A stretch of 64,000 nucleotides of DNA, taken from an uncultured Porphyromonadaceae bacterium (lineage in GTDB: Bacteria; Bacteroidota; Bacteroidia; Bacteroidales; Muribaculaceae). Every line of letters begins with the position of its first letter. The stretch's first letter is position 1. The notes beneath the pieces are model-generated. The model did not search any database. It had not been told where the DNA came from and saw only the letters and a list, made by a program, of their open reading frames with translations. Of the stretch, positions 1-8,740 are shown piece by piece. The DNA lies in contig URCF01000001.1 in NCBI GenBank assembly GCA_900546365.1, forward strand, positions 186,001 to 250,000, given 5' to 3'. The position numbers were made by a program, and so were the translations under genes.

Positions 1-619
1 TGGTGTTGAGTTTCACAAGGAAATTTTTGCCGATAATCATCGGCTCAGCTTCAGGATGATTTATGTTGGCCGGGATGACAGCTCGGCCCGCGGCAATTTC
101 CTGACGCACAAATTCGGGCGTGATGTGGCTTTCTATTCCCAACTCCTTGCAATTGGCATTTTCACGGATCGCCACATATTCCATTTCAGGGGTTATCATA
201 CCCTTGCGTGCCAGAGCCATCTGAGTGATGGCGAAGCCCTCTTTGGCGCGGCGGGGTGCATGGCGATGCTTGAAGCGGATAGAGTCAAGGTCGGGATTGG
301 ACTGACGTTCGCGGCCATATTGTGATGTGATGTCGGGCAGCTGCTCAAGGTCCTCGCGGTTGGCTATCCAGCTATCTCTGAAGCGGGGGATACCGTTGTT
401 GATATCAATCTCCACATTGGGGTCAGTGTAAACGCCCGATGTGTCGTACACCACCACCGGCGCATTCTCACGTATTGTTTTTTCGCCGTTTTTCATTGTC
501 ACAGTGGGGGTGAGGGAGATTTTGCGCATCGGCACACGCAAGAATGGAAACAGCTCTCCTTTGAGGTATATCTTCTCGGATGAGGGGTAGCTGTGGATGT
601 CAAAATTTTCAATAGTCAT
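1..619 (-). CDS. thiC: Phosphomethylpyrimidine synthase ThiC (N-terminal part, cut by window edge)
   Basis: ThiC is a radical-SAM enzyme that converts aminoimidazole ribotide to hydroxymethylpyrimidine phosphate, the pyrimidine half of thiamine. About 206 N-terminal residues are present. The reverse strand reads MTIENFDIHSYPSSEKIYLK and later contains the ThiC-family stretch YDTSGVYTDP and an ESHITPEFVRQEIAAGRAVI-type segment followed by NINHPE. The catalytic barrel and C-terminal iron-sulfur cysteines lie outside the window. The start ATG at 619 is two bases past the thiG stop, so it is the last gene seen in a TPP-riboswitch-controlled operon. The identification is by remembered family sequence and operon context. 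Confidence 0.95.
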   Translation of the reverse strand, partial: MTIENFDIHSYPSSEKIYLKGELFPFLRVPMRKISLTPTVTMKNGEKTIRENAPVVVYDTSGVYTDPNVEIDINNGIPRFRDSWIANREDLEQLPDITSQYGRERQSNPDLDSIRFKHRHAPRRAKEGFAITQMALARKGMITPEMEYVAIRENANCKELGIESHITPEFVRQEIAAGRAVIPANINHPEAEPMIIGKNFLVKLNT

Positions 620-621
620 GG

Positions 622-1395
622 TTAGTCAAGAAATGAAGTTAGGGGTGAGGTGGCGTCGGCCACACTGTTGATAGCACCGAGGCCGGCAAGATAGCCGCGG
701 CGTCCGGCAATTACGGCTTCCTTGAAGGCTATGGCCATCTCCACCGGGTTGCCTGCCACGGCGATGGCGGTGTTGACGAGCACGGCATCGGCTCCCATTT
801 CAAGCGCGGCGGCGGCATGGGAGGGAGCGCCGAGTCCGGCGTCAATCACCACCGGCACTCTTGTTTCGGCAATGATTATCTCAAGCATATCGATGGTTTT
901 CAGTCCCTTGTTGGTGCCAATGGGAGCGCCGAGCGGCATCACCGCAGCAGTGCCCACATCCTCAAGGCGTTTGCATAGCACAGGGTCAGCCTGAATGTAG
1001 GGGAGCACCTTGAATCCGTCCTTGGCAAGAATCTCGGTGGCTTTCAATGTTTCCACCGGGTCAGGCAAAAGGTATTTGGGATCGGGGTGAATTTCGAGTT
1101 TTATGAAATCGGTTCCGAAGCAGTCGCGGGCCAGTTTTGCCGCCATCACAGCTTCTTTGGCGTCGCGCACGCCTGAGGTGTTGGGGAGAAATTGAACGTG
1201 GTCGCGGTTGATATGGCGCAGCATATCATCCTCTTCCTCATGTTGCATATCAATGCGCTTCATGGCCACGGTGATCATTTCCGAACCCGAAGCGAGCACA
1301 GCTTCCAGCATAAGCTTGTTGCTGGAGAATTTGCCGGTGCCGACAAACAGGCGGGAGTGGAAATTCCTGCCGCCTATATTCAATATATCATTCAT
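622..1395 (-). CDS. thiG: Thiazole synthase ThiG
   Basis: ThiG builds the thiazole phosphate ring of thiamine from deoxyxylulose 5-phosphate, a glycine- or tyrosine-derived imine, and sulfur carried on the ThiS C-terminus. The 257-residue protein is of normal length for this TIM-barrel family. It shows FHSRLFVGTGKFSS near the N-terminus, KLEIHPDPKYLLPDP in the middle (family lysine region), and VIDAGLGAPSHAAAALEMGA plus VLVNTAIA near the C-terminus, which form the phosphate-binding end of the barrel. It overlaps thiE by 8 nt and precedes thiC by 2 nt, indicating translational coupling in the thi operon. Confidence 0.97.
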   Translation of the reverse strand: MNDILNIGGRNFHSRLFVGTGKFSSNKLMLEAVLASGSEMITVAMKRIDMQHEEEDDMLRHINRDHVQFLPNTSGVRDAKEAVMAAKLARDCFGTDFIKLEIHPDPKYLLPDPVETLKATEILAKDGFKVLPYIQADPVLCKRLEDVGTAAVMPLGAPIGTNKGLKTIDMLEIIIAETRVPVVIDAGLGAPSHAAAALEMGADAVLVNTAIAVAGNPVEMAIAFKEAVIAGRRGYLAGLGAINSVADATSPLTSFLD

Positions 1396-2011
1396 TGGAA
1401 TAAAGTTTGTTCATTATCACTTGTGTGTACTCCACAGGGTCGGAAGCGTTGATGATGGCTCCCGACACAGCTATTCCATTCACTCCGGTGGCCATTATGG
1501 CATCCACATCGTTGGCCGTGATACCGCCGATTGCCACAATGGGGAGTTCCACACCGGCTTCGCGCACCTCTTTTACTATGGCTGAATAACCCTCGAGGCC
1601 GAGAACCGGGGCAAGGCGCTTTTTGGTGGTGGTGTGACGGAATGGTCCGAGGCCAACATAATCCACATCTTTGCCTTTGAAGCGGATGATGTCGGCTGCA
1701 GTGTTGGCAGTCACTCCGATAATGGCGTGTGGGCCGAGAATCTCACGGGCTTCAAGCGGATCCATATCCTCTTTGCCAAGATGCACACCCGACACTTTGA
1801 GCTCGTTGACTAAATCAACTCTGTCGTCTATTATAAGAAAGGTGTCAGTTTCGCGACACATAGGGATAATCTCCATCGCGGCTTCGCGCACTTCCTCATC
1901 GGAAGCATCTTTCATGCGCAACTGTATCCATTTGCAACCCCCTTCAATGGCCATTTGCACTTCTTCGGCCAAAGAGTATTTGTCGGATGGATTGGTTATG
2001 AATTGTAGCAT
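1388..2011 (-). CDS. thiE: Thiamine phosphate synthase ThiE
   Basis: ThiE joins hydroxymethylpyrimidine diphosphate to thiazole phosphate, giving thiamine phosphate. The 207-residue TIM barrel carries the usual family marks: WIQLRMKDAS (pyrophosphate-binding R and K), FLIIDDRVDLV (metal-binding D), GVHLGKEDM, YVGLGPFRHTTTKK, and VAIGGITANDV with GIAVSGAI at the end. These match a functional ThiE rather than a TenI. It lies 15 nt downstream of a second, shorter ThiE-like gene and overlaps thiG by 8 nt. Confidence 0.96.
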   Translation of the reverse strand: MLQFITNPSDKYSLAEEVQMAIEGGCKWIQLRMKDASDEEVREAAMEIIPMCRETDTFLIIDDRVDLVNELKVSGVHLGKEDMDPLEAREILGPHAIIGVTANTAADIIRFKGKDVDYVGLGPFRHTTTKKRLAPVLGLEGYSAIVKEVREAGVELPIVAIGGITANDVDAIMATGVNGIAVSGAIINASDPVEYTQVIMNKLYSNE

Positions 2012-2026
2012 ATAAGTAATGTTGTG

Positions 2027-2575
2027 TTATTGTTTTCTGATGTTGGACGGGCAATTCCAGGCCGCACCCATGCATGCATATCCGGCGAATCCCATATTCT
2101 GCAAATCCTGCTCCTTGTGGGGTGAAACGCCTCCGAGAGCTATCACAGGCACAGGCGATGCGGCCACCGCTTCCATAATATCGTCGCGGGTGAGGGTAGG
2201 ACCGTAGCCGGGTTTGCTGATGCTTGGGTAAATGGGACTGAGTGTGGCGTATTCTTCCGTAGAGCAGTTGTGAAGCTCGCCCGGAGTGTGGCACGACACG
2301 GTCAGCTTGCCGGAGTATCCGGTGGGCGGATTAGGGCAGCGGCTGTTGAGATGCAACCCTCCGAGGTTGAAACTGTGCACCAGCTCGAAATGTCCGTGCA
2401 GTTTCAGCCGGGAGTGGTATTGCTGAGGGATGGATTCAATGATATTTCTGACATCCCGTAACGTTGCATCCGGGTGCCGCAGATGCACGTAACTCCACCC
2501 CGATTCAAGCAGATTGACTATCTGTTGAGGCTCGTCAGGGAGTATCTCCCAAGGGGTGATGGCAATGCGCATCAT
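2027..2575 (-). CDS. ThiE/TenI-family protein, second copy in the thiamine operon
   Basis: A 182-residue protein of the thiamine phosphate synthase/TenI superfamily. It keeps the barrel landmarks YVHLRHP, GLHLNSRC, SCHTPGEL, LSPIYPSISKPGYGP and VIALGGVSP. Compared with the neighbouring ThiE it lacks the IIDDRVD metal-binding stretch, reading KLHGHFELVHS there, and has no TTTKK loop. The position of the TenI catalytic histidine (GHVF in Bacillus TenI) appears to be SPIY, with proline, so a TenI thiazole tautomerase role is not supported by that residue. It sits between thiS and thiE, so a role in thiamine synthesis or salvage is inferred. The start could be either of two adjacent ATGs (2575 or 2572). 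Confidence 0.8.
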   Translation of the reverse strand: MMRIAITPWEILPDEPQQIVNLLESGWSYVHLRHPDATLRDVRNIIESIPQQYHSRLKLHGHFELVHSFNLGGLHLNSRCPNPPTGYSGKLTVSCHTPGELHNCSTEEYATLSPIYPSISKPGYGPTLTRDDIMEAVAASPVPVIALGGVSPHKEQDLQNMGFAGYACMGAAWNCPSNIRKQ

Positions 2576-2578
2576 AGG

Positions 2579-2779
2579 TTATCCTCCGTAGAATGCTTTT
2601 ATGATTAAAATCTTGTCGCCATGGCTCAGCACGAATGTGGAACGGCTGTCGCGGGCCACTACATTGTTGTTGACAGCGGTGGCTATTCCGGTAGAACTGA
2701 TGCCCTGCAACTCGAGCGCTTGCTGCAATGTGGAGCCTTCAGGGAGTTCCACAGCTTTATCGTTTATGGTTATTTCCAT
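2579..2779 (-). CDS. thiS: Sulfur carrier protein ThiS
   Basis: ThiS is the small ubiquitin-fold protein whose C-terminal Gly-Gly is adenylated and thiocarboxylated to carry sulfur to ThiG. The 66-residue form beginning MEITINDKAVELPEG has the standard length and ends in KAFYGG, so the required diglycine is present. A longer frame starts nine codons upstream at 2806, but those residues have no family counterpart and lie inside thiD, so the ATG at 2779 is preferred. The gene begins inside the 3' end of thiD (23-nt overlap) and is followed after 3 nt by the ThiE-like gene. Confidence 0.95.
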   Translation of the reverse strand: MEITINDKAVELPEGSTLQQALELQGISSTGIATAVNNNVVARDSRSTFVLSHGDKILIIKAFYGG

Positions 2780-3599
2780 TATAGTGAGGTGTTTGAAATT
2801 TTGCATGTCGTGGAGCGAAAAGATGGTTCATCGGACCATGCCCGTGCCCTATGGCCACATTGGCACCGCTCCTCAGTCCGCGGGACACAAACAGCTTTGC
2901 GCGACCGACAGCCTCCTCCATCCCCATCCCTAAGGAAAGATATGAGGCTATGGCTGACGACAAAGTGCATCCTGTGCCGTGAGTGTTTCTGGTGTTTACA
3001 GCATCCGCCTTGAGCGGGAGCAGGGCGGTGCTTCCTTCCAGCAGCAAGTAGTCAGTTTTGAAATCCATGCTGTCGCTGTCACCTCCTTTGAGGAGCACAT
3101 TTTTGCACCCCATGCTCTGCAGCGCTTTGGCCTGCTCCAGCAAATCGTCGGTGTCGGTAAGCACTTTGGCTTCATTGATGTTGGGTGTCACCAATTCGGT
3201 TATCGGAAACAGGGAGCTGATCATAGTGACAACAGCGTCGTGCGATATCAGCTCCGAGCCTGATGTGGATATCATCACCGGGTCAACCACAAGATGCATA
3301 GGCTGTCGGGTTGAAAGCTCCTCTGCCACTTCGGCGATAATCTCTTTGGAATAGAGCATCCCGGTTTTCACAGCCATTGGAGGAATATCATCCCACACGG
3401 TGCGAATCTGCTCGCGTACCATCTTTGGACTTATCCCTTCTATCGATGACACTCCTGTGGTGTTCTGGGCAGTGATGGCGGTGATGGCTGTCATGGCGTA
3501 GCAGCCTATGGCAGAAATAGTTTTTATGTCGGCTTGGATTCCGGCACCACCGCTGCTGTCGGATCCGGCGATAGAAAGTACGGGATAATATCTTCGCAT
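2757..3599 (-). CDS. thiD: Hydroxymethylpyrimidine (phosphate) kinase ThiD
   Basis: ThiD phosphorylates hydroxymethylpyrimidine twice to give the diphosphate used by ThiE. From the ATG at 3599 the product is 280 residues and begins MRRYYPVLSIAGSDSSGGAG, the canonical ribokinase-fold N-terminus. Other landmarks are AITAQNT, VDPVMISTSG, TPNINEA, LLKGG, and the anion-hole motif NTHGTGCTLSSAIAS with its catalytic Asp position replaced in the usual ThiD way by Cys. The C-terminal tail overlaps thiS. It is the first gene after the TPP riboswitch. Upstream in-frame starts up to 3626 would only add non-conserved residues. Confidence 0.95.
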   Translation of the reverse strand: MRRYYPVLSIAGSDSSGGAGIQADIKTISAIGCYAMTAITAITAQNTTGVSSIEGISPKMVREQIRTVWDDIPPMAVKTGMLYSKEIIAEVAEELSTRQPMHLVVDPVMISTSGSELISHDAVVTMISSLFPITELVTPNINEAKVLTDTDDLLEQAKALQSMGCKNVLLKGGDSDSMDFKTDYLLLEGSTALLPLKADAVNTRNTHGTGCTLSSAIASYLSLGMGMEEAVGRAKLFVSRGLRSGANVAIGHGHGPMNHLFAPRHAKFQTPHYNGNNHKR

Positions 3600-3661
3600 G
3601 AGCATCTGTTGTAATATGCCAGGCAAAGGAGTATCGCAGAATTATGGAATGAGGAAGTACT

Positions 3662-3740
3662 CAAACAATCCCTGCGCCGGTGCTAACCGTATCAGGTTCG
3701 GAGGGTATAAATCTCAGCCGTAAAGCACGGCACCCCTTTG
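3662..3740 (-). promoter_or_regulatory. TPP riboswitch (THI element)
   Basis: On the minus strand the leader contains the core blocks of a TPP aptamer in order: GGGGTGCCGTG, GGCTGAGA, ACCC, GAACCTGATACGGTTAG and GCGCAGGGA. CAAA at the 5' end can pair with TTTG at the 3' end to close P1. It lies between the promoter at 3758-3789 and the thiD start at 3599, so it is expected to repress the thi operon when thiamine diphosphate is plentiful. Roughly 60 nt remain between the aptamer and the start codon, room for translational sequestration. No clear T-run terminator is seen there. Confidence 0.96.
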
Positions 3741-3757
3741 TTGACTTGTTATGTGGG

Positions 3758-3789
3758 CAAAATTAATAATTATGATTCAACCCGCCAAA
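3758..3789 (-). promoter_or_regulatory. Promoter of the thiamine operon
   Basis: On the minus strand TTTG (3789-3786) is followed after 20 nt by TAATTTTG (3765-3758), matching the Bacteroidota -33/-7 consensus. Transcription would start near 3752, just before the riboswitch. Confidence 0.75.
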
Positions 3790-3894
3790 TTAAACAGTAC
3801 CGAAAAATCAACTCACGATGCTGTTGCTGTATTCTTGGAAATATTCTTGGAAAACGATTTCAGCGCTGGCAGCGGGGATATCCGGTATTCTTCG

Positions 3895-5250
3895 CTATGT
3901 GGGATTGGAGTCGTTGTGCGATGATGATTTGTGCTTGGGCTTCCGCCATGGTCTGCGTCTTTTTTGCCCGTTGCTATTGGTGGACTTTGCCTCGGTGGGT
4001 GCTCCGTCCGGTTGATCTGCAGGTTGGATATTTTTCCTGTCACCGCCACGTTTGTTGTGGCGAGGCTTGTTGACATGCCGGGAATCTCTGCGAGATGAGG
4101 AGGTTTCAGCCGGGCCTTTTCCTAAATCCTCGGGCAGCTGCTGGCGGCGTACTTTCTTGCCTAAAAAACGCTCGATGGCAGCGAATTTGCCGCGCTCACG
4201 CTCGCTGACAAATGTCACCGCCTCACCTTCGGCATCGGCACGGGCTGTGCGCCCCACACGGTGCACATAGTCTTCGGCATCATGAGGCACATCATAGTTC
4301 ACCACCATGGTGATGTCGTCAATATCAATGCCCCTCGCCACAATGTCGGTGGCCACAAGGATGTCTATGCGTCCGGCCTTGAAGTCAAGCATCACTTCAT
4401 CGCGTTTGCTTTGTTCGAGGTCGGAGTGCATCTCGCCGATTTTGAATTTCGCTCTTTTCAGTTCGCGTGCAAGCTCCTTGACTTTGAGCTTGGAAGAAGC
4501 GAACACGATGACTCTTTTCGCTTTTTTGTCGCTTAACAACCGCTTGATGATAGGCAGCTTCTGTGTTTCGTAGCACACAAACACGCTCTGGTCTATCTTG
4601 TCAGCCGGTTTGGACACCGCTATCTTTATCTCGTGGGGATCGTTGAGGATGGTGTTGGCCAGCTGTTGTATTTTGGGAGGCATGGTGGCTGAGAACATGA
4701 GGGTCTGGCGCTCTTTGGGCAGATGTTTGACAATCTGCATAATGTCATCGTAGAATCCCATGTCGAGCATGCGGTCGGCTTCATCAAGGATGAAAAAAGA
4801 GACTCTCGATAGGTCAACATACCCCATCTGCAGGTGCGCCAACAGTCGTCCGGGGGTGGCTATCACCACATCGGTGCCGAGCTTCAGTCCGCGCTGCTGG
4901 CGGGCGAAAGTGGCTCCATCGGTGCCTCCGTAAATAGGCAGGCTACTTACCGATAGGAAGTAGCTGAACCCTTCGAGTTGACGGTCAATCTGCATTGCCA
5001 GTTCGCGGGTGGGGGCCATGATGATGCAGTTCACAGCGTCTTCCGGAAATTCGCCGTCGGCAAGACGGTTGAGAATAGGGAGCAGATAGGCGGCTGTTTT
5101 GCCGGTGCCTGTCTGGGCCACGGCTATAAGGTCGCGCCCGTCGAGGGCTGCGGGTATGGCTTGTTCTTGTATCGGAGTACATTCCGAAAAGTGCATGGCG
5201 TCGAGTGCATCGAGCACATCGTAGTTCAAATCAAAATCGTCAAATCTCAT
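3895..5250 (-). CDS. DEAD-box ATP-dependent RNA helicase
   Basis: A 451-residue RNA helicase of the DEAD-box family, likely acting in ribosome assembly or RNA turnover. All core motifs are visible: the Q motif region TPIQEQAIP, AQTGTGKTAAYLLP (Walker A), PTRELA, TPGRLL, DEAD, SATMP, ATDIVARGID and HRVGRTAR. The last 80 or so residues are basic and low in complexity (RRQQLPEDLG onward, ending in lysine- and serine-rich sequence), typical of an RhlE-type RNA-binding tail. The ATG at 5250 begins MRFDDFDLNYDVL; an open frame continues upstream to 5334 but overlaps the promoter and terminator and is not conserved-looking. It is monocistronic, with its own promoter at 5277-5307. Confidence 0.95.
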   Translation of the reverse strand: MRFDDFDLNYDVLDALDAMHFSECTPIQEQAIPAALDGRDLIAVAQTGTGKTAAYLLPILNRLADGEFPEDAVNCIIMAPTRELAMQIDRQLEGFSYFLSVSSLPIYGGTDGATFARQQRGLKLGTDVVIATPGRLLAHLQMGYVDLSRVSFFILDEADRMLDMGFYDDIMQIVKHLPKERQTLMFSATMPPKIQQLANTILNDPHEIKIAVSKPADKIDQSVFVCYETQKLPIIKRLLSDKKAKRVIVFASSKLKVKELARELKRAKFKIGEMHSDLEQSKRDEVMLDFKAGRIDILVATDIVARGIDIDDITMVVNYDVPHDAEDYVHRVGRTARADAEGEAVTFVSERERGKFAAIERFLGKKVRRQQLPEDLGKGPAETSSSRRDSRHVNKPRHNKRGGDRKNIQPADQPDGAPTEAKSTNSNGQKRRRPWRKPKHKSSSHNDSNPT

Positions 5251-5276
5251 GGATGAGCTTCTCGTTATATTTTTTG

Positions 5277-5307
5277 CAAAAGTACTCAAAAAGCTCCATA
5301 TAGACAA
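5277..5307 (-). promoter_or_regulatory. Promoter of the DEAD-box helicase gene
   Basis: Minus-strand TTG (5307-5305) is followed after 20 nt by TACTTTTG (5284-5277), a good match to the Bacteroidota consensus. The start codon is at 5250, giving a leader of about 20 nt. Confidence 0.7.
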
Positions 5308-5314
5308 TACCTTG

Positions 5315-5366
5315 ATAAAAAGCGTTGAGGGCATATATCACCATCTTCGGTCATATATGCCCTCAA
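5315..5366 (-). terminator. Rho-independent terminator after the S41 protease gene
   Basis: A perfect 14-bp inverted repeat (5325-5338 and 5353-5366, arm TTGAGGGCATATAT) with a 14-nt loop lies 22 nt past the protease stop. On the minus strand it is followed by CGC and a TTTTTAT run. Confidence 0.85.
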
Positions 5367-5388
5367 TATTATCGGTGAAGCAACTCTG

Positions 5389-8300
5389 TCACTTCTTGCT
5401 GCTGTTCTTCACTTTGTTGAGCAGATGGTTCACAGCGCCTTCAAGTTGGGCATCCTTGCCCTGCAGTATCTCATCGGGTTTGTTGTAGATAATCACATCC
5501 GGAGTCAACTGTTTGTTTTCAAGCACATTTCCGTTCATATCCATGGATGTGACCTGCGGTATGCCGAACACCAGCGACGGGTCAATCTGAGTTTCCCACC
5601 ACACTGCTGTCATGGTGCCTGGAACCGGTGCTCCGACCACATCGCCGATTCCAAGAGTCTGATATGCGAATGGGGTGCCGTGGGCATCGCTGTAGTTGCT
5701 CTCGTTGACGAGCATCACCGAAGGTTTGGTCCATTGCGAGTAGGGGTCGCTGCCCACGTATTGACCGCGGGGCACATAGCGCACATACTCTTTGCCGCCG
5801 AGCAGCAGGGCGATATCGTTGTGGAGCCATCCGCCGCCATTGTATCTGGTGTCAACCACCACGGCATCACAGTTGCGGTATTTGCCAAGCAGACGGTCGT
5901 AGGCTTTGGTGAAGCTCGGGGTGTCCATCCCGGATATATGGATGTAGCCGATTGTGCCGTTTGACAGGCTGTCCACCATCTTCTCGTTATGTTCCACCCA
6001 ACGTTCGTAGAGCAGATTTCTGTCGGAGCCGATAGGCTTCACCTCCACGGTTTCCTCCTTGGTGCTTCCTGCACGCTTCACAGTCAGGAGCACTTTCTTG
6101 CCGGATTTTCCCTCCAGCAGCGGCAAATAATCCTTTCCGGCGAGGATAGAGTCTCCATCGATAGTCATGATTATGTCGCCCGGTTTGATATTCACCTTTT
6201 TCTTGTCAAGCGGACCGCGATGGAGCACTTCTGCCACTTCCAGGCCCGGACCGGTGTAGGCTTCGTTGAAATACGCTCCGAGCGAAGCAGTGGGCATATT
6301 GGTCCATCCGCTCGGTGCAGAGGCGCCGGTGTGGGAAGCGTTGAGCTCACCGAGCACTTCGCTCATCAGGATTGCAAAGTCGCGGTTGTTGTTGATATAT
6401 GGCAGGAAGCGGCGATAATGGTTGCCGATGCTGTCCCAGTCAACACCATGGAGCTTTTCATCGTAGAATTTGTTTTTCACCTGATGGAGCATGTGGTTGT
6501 AGATGTAAGCACGCTCCAGCGATGGGTGACGGTTGTATGGTGCGTCAAATTCTATGTTGTCCTTCTTGCCGTCGGAGAGTGATATCTTGCACATGCCGTT
6601 GCCTGAAAGAACAAACAGATTTTCGCCTTTGTCGTCAGGGAGAATGCCTCCGCTCACTCCGGGAGCGAATACCGAGATGTCGCCTTTCTTCAGGTCGCGG
6701 CACATAAGGTTGGCTTCGCCATCGCTGCCCACTGACACATAGTAGAATTTATTTCCTTTCTTGTCAAGGTAGTAGTCGCCGAGGAACGATGACATGGGTG
6801 TGAGCCTGTACATGCGGTAGTGGCGGTTGGCAAGGTCGAAATCAATTTTGGGTTTGTCTGCATTGGAACCTTTTTTTGATTTGCCGTCCTTTTTCTTTTT
6901 CGACTTTTTGTCTTTCTTATCCTTATCTTCGTCGGCTTTCTCCTTGTCGCTCTCCTCTTTTTCCTTGATGGCCTGTTCCTCCTCGCTGAGGTTGAAATTG
7001 TCCCAGGCGTCGGAGTCAAGCACCATCAGCATCACATCTTCCTGATTGCCCCAGCTGCCTTGCGACTTCATGCCGTAGCGTCCGGTGCTGTAGGTGATTG
7101 CTTTTCCGTCCAGGGCCCAGCGTGGATTGCTGTCGGAATGACCGCTTTCTGTGAGGTCTATCACTTCCGCGCCGTCAGCCTTGACGAGAGCAATGTCGGT
7201 GTTGTTCCATCCGCCTACACCGATATAGTTTATTATTAGCCAGTTGCTGTCGGGGCTCCATTCAAACGATATATCGCCGTCGGTGTAGGAATAGTTGTAT
7301 TTGCCGTCAAGGGCAGTGGTCACATTCTTGGTGTCGATGTCAATGACGCGCAGGGTAGTGCGGTTTTCGAGAAACGCCACCTTCTTGCCGTCCGGGCTGA
7401 ACTCCGGCTGCTGAGCGGAAGTGGAGCATTTATAGAGGGGTTCCTCCACGATTTCAGTTGCGTAGGCAAACTCTTTCTCATCCTTGTTTTTGATTTTTGC
7501 CATACAAAGCTGCCAAAGCCCGTTGCGTTCGGTGTCGTAAACAATAGAGCGGCCATCGGGACTGAAGCTGATGCAGCGCTCCTGGTCGGGGGTGTTGGTG
7601 ATGCGTTTGGTTGTGGGGTATTTGACGGATGTCACATAAACATCCCCGCGCACCACGAAGGCCACTTCCGTAGCGTCCTTGTTGACCGACATGTTTGTAG
7701 CTCCGGAGTTGCGGAAGCTCTTGATGAGGTCGGAGTTGTAGTCATCGATGGTGATTGTGACATTGATTTTCTGCGGCTCGGCTCCGGGGCGCAGGGTATA
7801 TAGCTCACCATCCTGGCTGTAGGCAAGGATGCCGTTGGCGGATGCGGAGAGTGAGCGCACAGGATGTACGGTGTAGTTGGTGAGCTGCTTGGGTCTAGAG
7901 CTTCCGTCGATGCACCCTTCGTACACATTGAGCACATTGTTGTTGAGCTCGCTCAGATAGTAGTAGTGGTTGCCATCGGCACTCCACACCGGGTTCATGT
8001 CGTGACCTATGAAATCGGTGAGCTGTGTGAACTTGCCGTTGTCAACAAGCCAAAGGTCGGCGGTGCTTGAGGAGCGTTCATGTTTACGCCATATATTCTC
8101 ATACCCTTTGCGGTCCTGATATATCATTTTGCCATCGGCACTGACTGTGGCGGCTCCCATGGGGAGCGAGAGATACAATTTCGGTCGCGCATTTGCCTTG
8201 TTGATGTCAACTGAGTAGGTCTGGGTGCCGAAAGGAGCCTGGGCTGAAGTGCGTCCTGGCATCCCTGCGGTGGTGAACAGAAGTTCGCCACCCGGCAGAA

Positions 8301-8643
8301 ATGCGATGGGGGTTTCTGTGCCGGACGATGTGGTTATTCTTCGGGCTGTGCCTCCGTTGGCCGACACCACAAATATGTCGTCGGAACCTTCACGGTTGCT
8401 GCGAAACACTATTCTGCTTCCGTCGGGGGTCCATAGTGGAGAGCTGTCGTAAGCGCTTGACGATGTGATTTGACGGGCTTCACCACCACTGGTGGCAACG
8501 GTGAAAATGTCGCCTTTGAATGTGAACGCCACTTTTGTTCCGTCGGGCGAAATGGCGGCGTCACGGAGCCACAAAGGCGAGTCTGTGGCCATGGCGGCTG
8601 ATGCCAAAGAGAGTCCAAGGGACAAGCATAATGCTTTTTTCAT
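5389..8643 (-). CDS. Tricorn-like S41 family protease with beta-propeller and PDZ domains, exported
   Basis: A 1084-residue exported protein. Residues 1-19 form a signal peptide (MKKALCLSLGLSLASAAMA). Residues 20 to about 540 hold repeated SPDG-type blades, as in the two beta-propellers of tricorn protease. About residues 545-600 are an extremely charged Lys/Glu/Asp stretch. A helical region, a PDZ domain (roughly 800-860, GDIIMTIDGD) and an S41 catalytic domain follow. The likely catalytic residues are present: His771 in NASHTGA and Ser985 in NESNYSDAHG, followed by Asp986. Tricorn proteases degrade peptides; a periplasmic location is inferred from the signal peptide. The gene has its own promoter and terminator. 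Confidence 0.93.
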   Translation of the reverse strand: MKKALCLSLGLSLASAAMATDSPLWLRDAAISPDGTKVAFTFKGDIFTVATSGGEARQITSSSAYDSSPLWTPDGSRIVFRSNREGSDDIFVVSANGGTARRITTSSGTETPIAFLPGGELLFTTAGMPGRTSAQAPFGTQTYSVDINKANARPKLYLSLPMGAATVSADGKMIYQDRKGYENIWRKHERSSSTADLWLVDNGKFTQLTDFIGHDMNPVWSADGNHYYYLSELNNNVLNVYEGCIDGSSRPKQLTNYTVHPVRSLSASANGILAYSQDGELYTLRPGAEPQKINVTITIDDYNSDLIKSFRNSGATNMSVNKDATEVAFVVRGDVYVTSVKYPTTKRITNTPDQERCISFSPDGRSIVYDTERNGLWQLCMAKIKNKDEKEFAYATEIVEEPLYKCSTSAQQPEFSPDGKKVAFLENRTTLRVIDIDTKNVTTALDGKYNYSYTDGDISFEWSPDSNWLIINYIGVGGWNNTDIALVKADGAEVIDLTESGHSDSNPRWALDGKAITYSTGRYGMKSQGSWGNQEDVMLMVLDSDAWDNFNLSEEEQAIKEKEESDKEKADEDKDKKDKKSKKKKDGKSKKGSNADKPKIDFDLANRHYRMYRLTPMSSFLGDYYLDKKGNKFYYVSVGSDGEANLMCRDLKKGDISVFAPGVSGGILPDDKGENLFVLSGNGMCKISLSDGKKDNIEFDAPYNRHPSLERAYIYNHMLHQVKNKFYDEKLHGVDWDSIGNHYRRFLPYINNNRDFAILMSEVLGELNASHTGASAPSGWTNMPTASLGAYFNEAYTGPGLEVAEVLHRGPLDKKKVNIKPGDIIMTIDGDSILAGKDYLPLLEGKSGKKVLLTVKRAGSTKEETVEVKPIGSDRNLLYERWVEHNEKMVDSLSNGTIGYIHISGMDTPSFTKAYDRLLGKYRNCDAVVVDTRYNGGGWLHNDIALLLGGKEYVRYVPRGQYVGSDPYSQWTKPSVMLVNESNYSDAHGTPFAYQTLGIGDVVGAPVPGTMTAVWWETQIDPSLVFGIPQVTSMDMNGNVLENKQLTPDVIIYNKPDEILQGKDAQLEGAVNHLLNKVKNSSKK

Positions 8644-8672
8644 AAGTCAATGTGTGAATGATGAATTTTACG

Positions 8673-8706
8673 CAAAATTACATAAAATTCCGCTGATTAT
8701 TCACAA
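8673..8706 (-). promoter_or_regulatory. Promoter of the S41 protease gene
   Basis: Minus-strand TTG (8706-8704) and TAATTTTG (8680-8673) are separated by 23 nt. The start codon follows about 30 nt downstream of the -7 box. Confidence 0.6.
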
Positions 8707-8740
8707 CTTAATGAGAATGTGGAGCTTTTTAACAGCTTTT

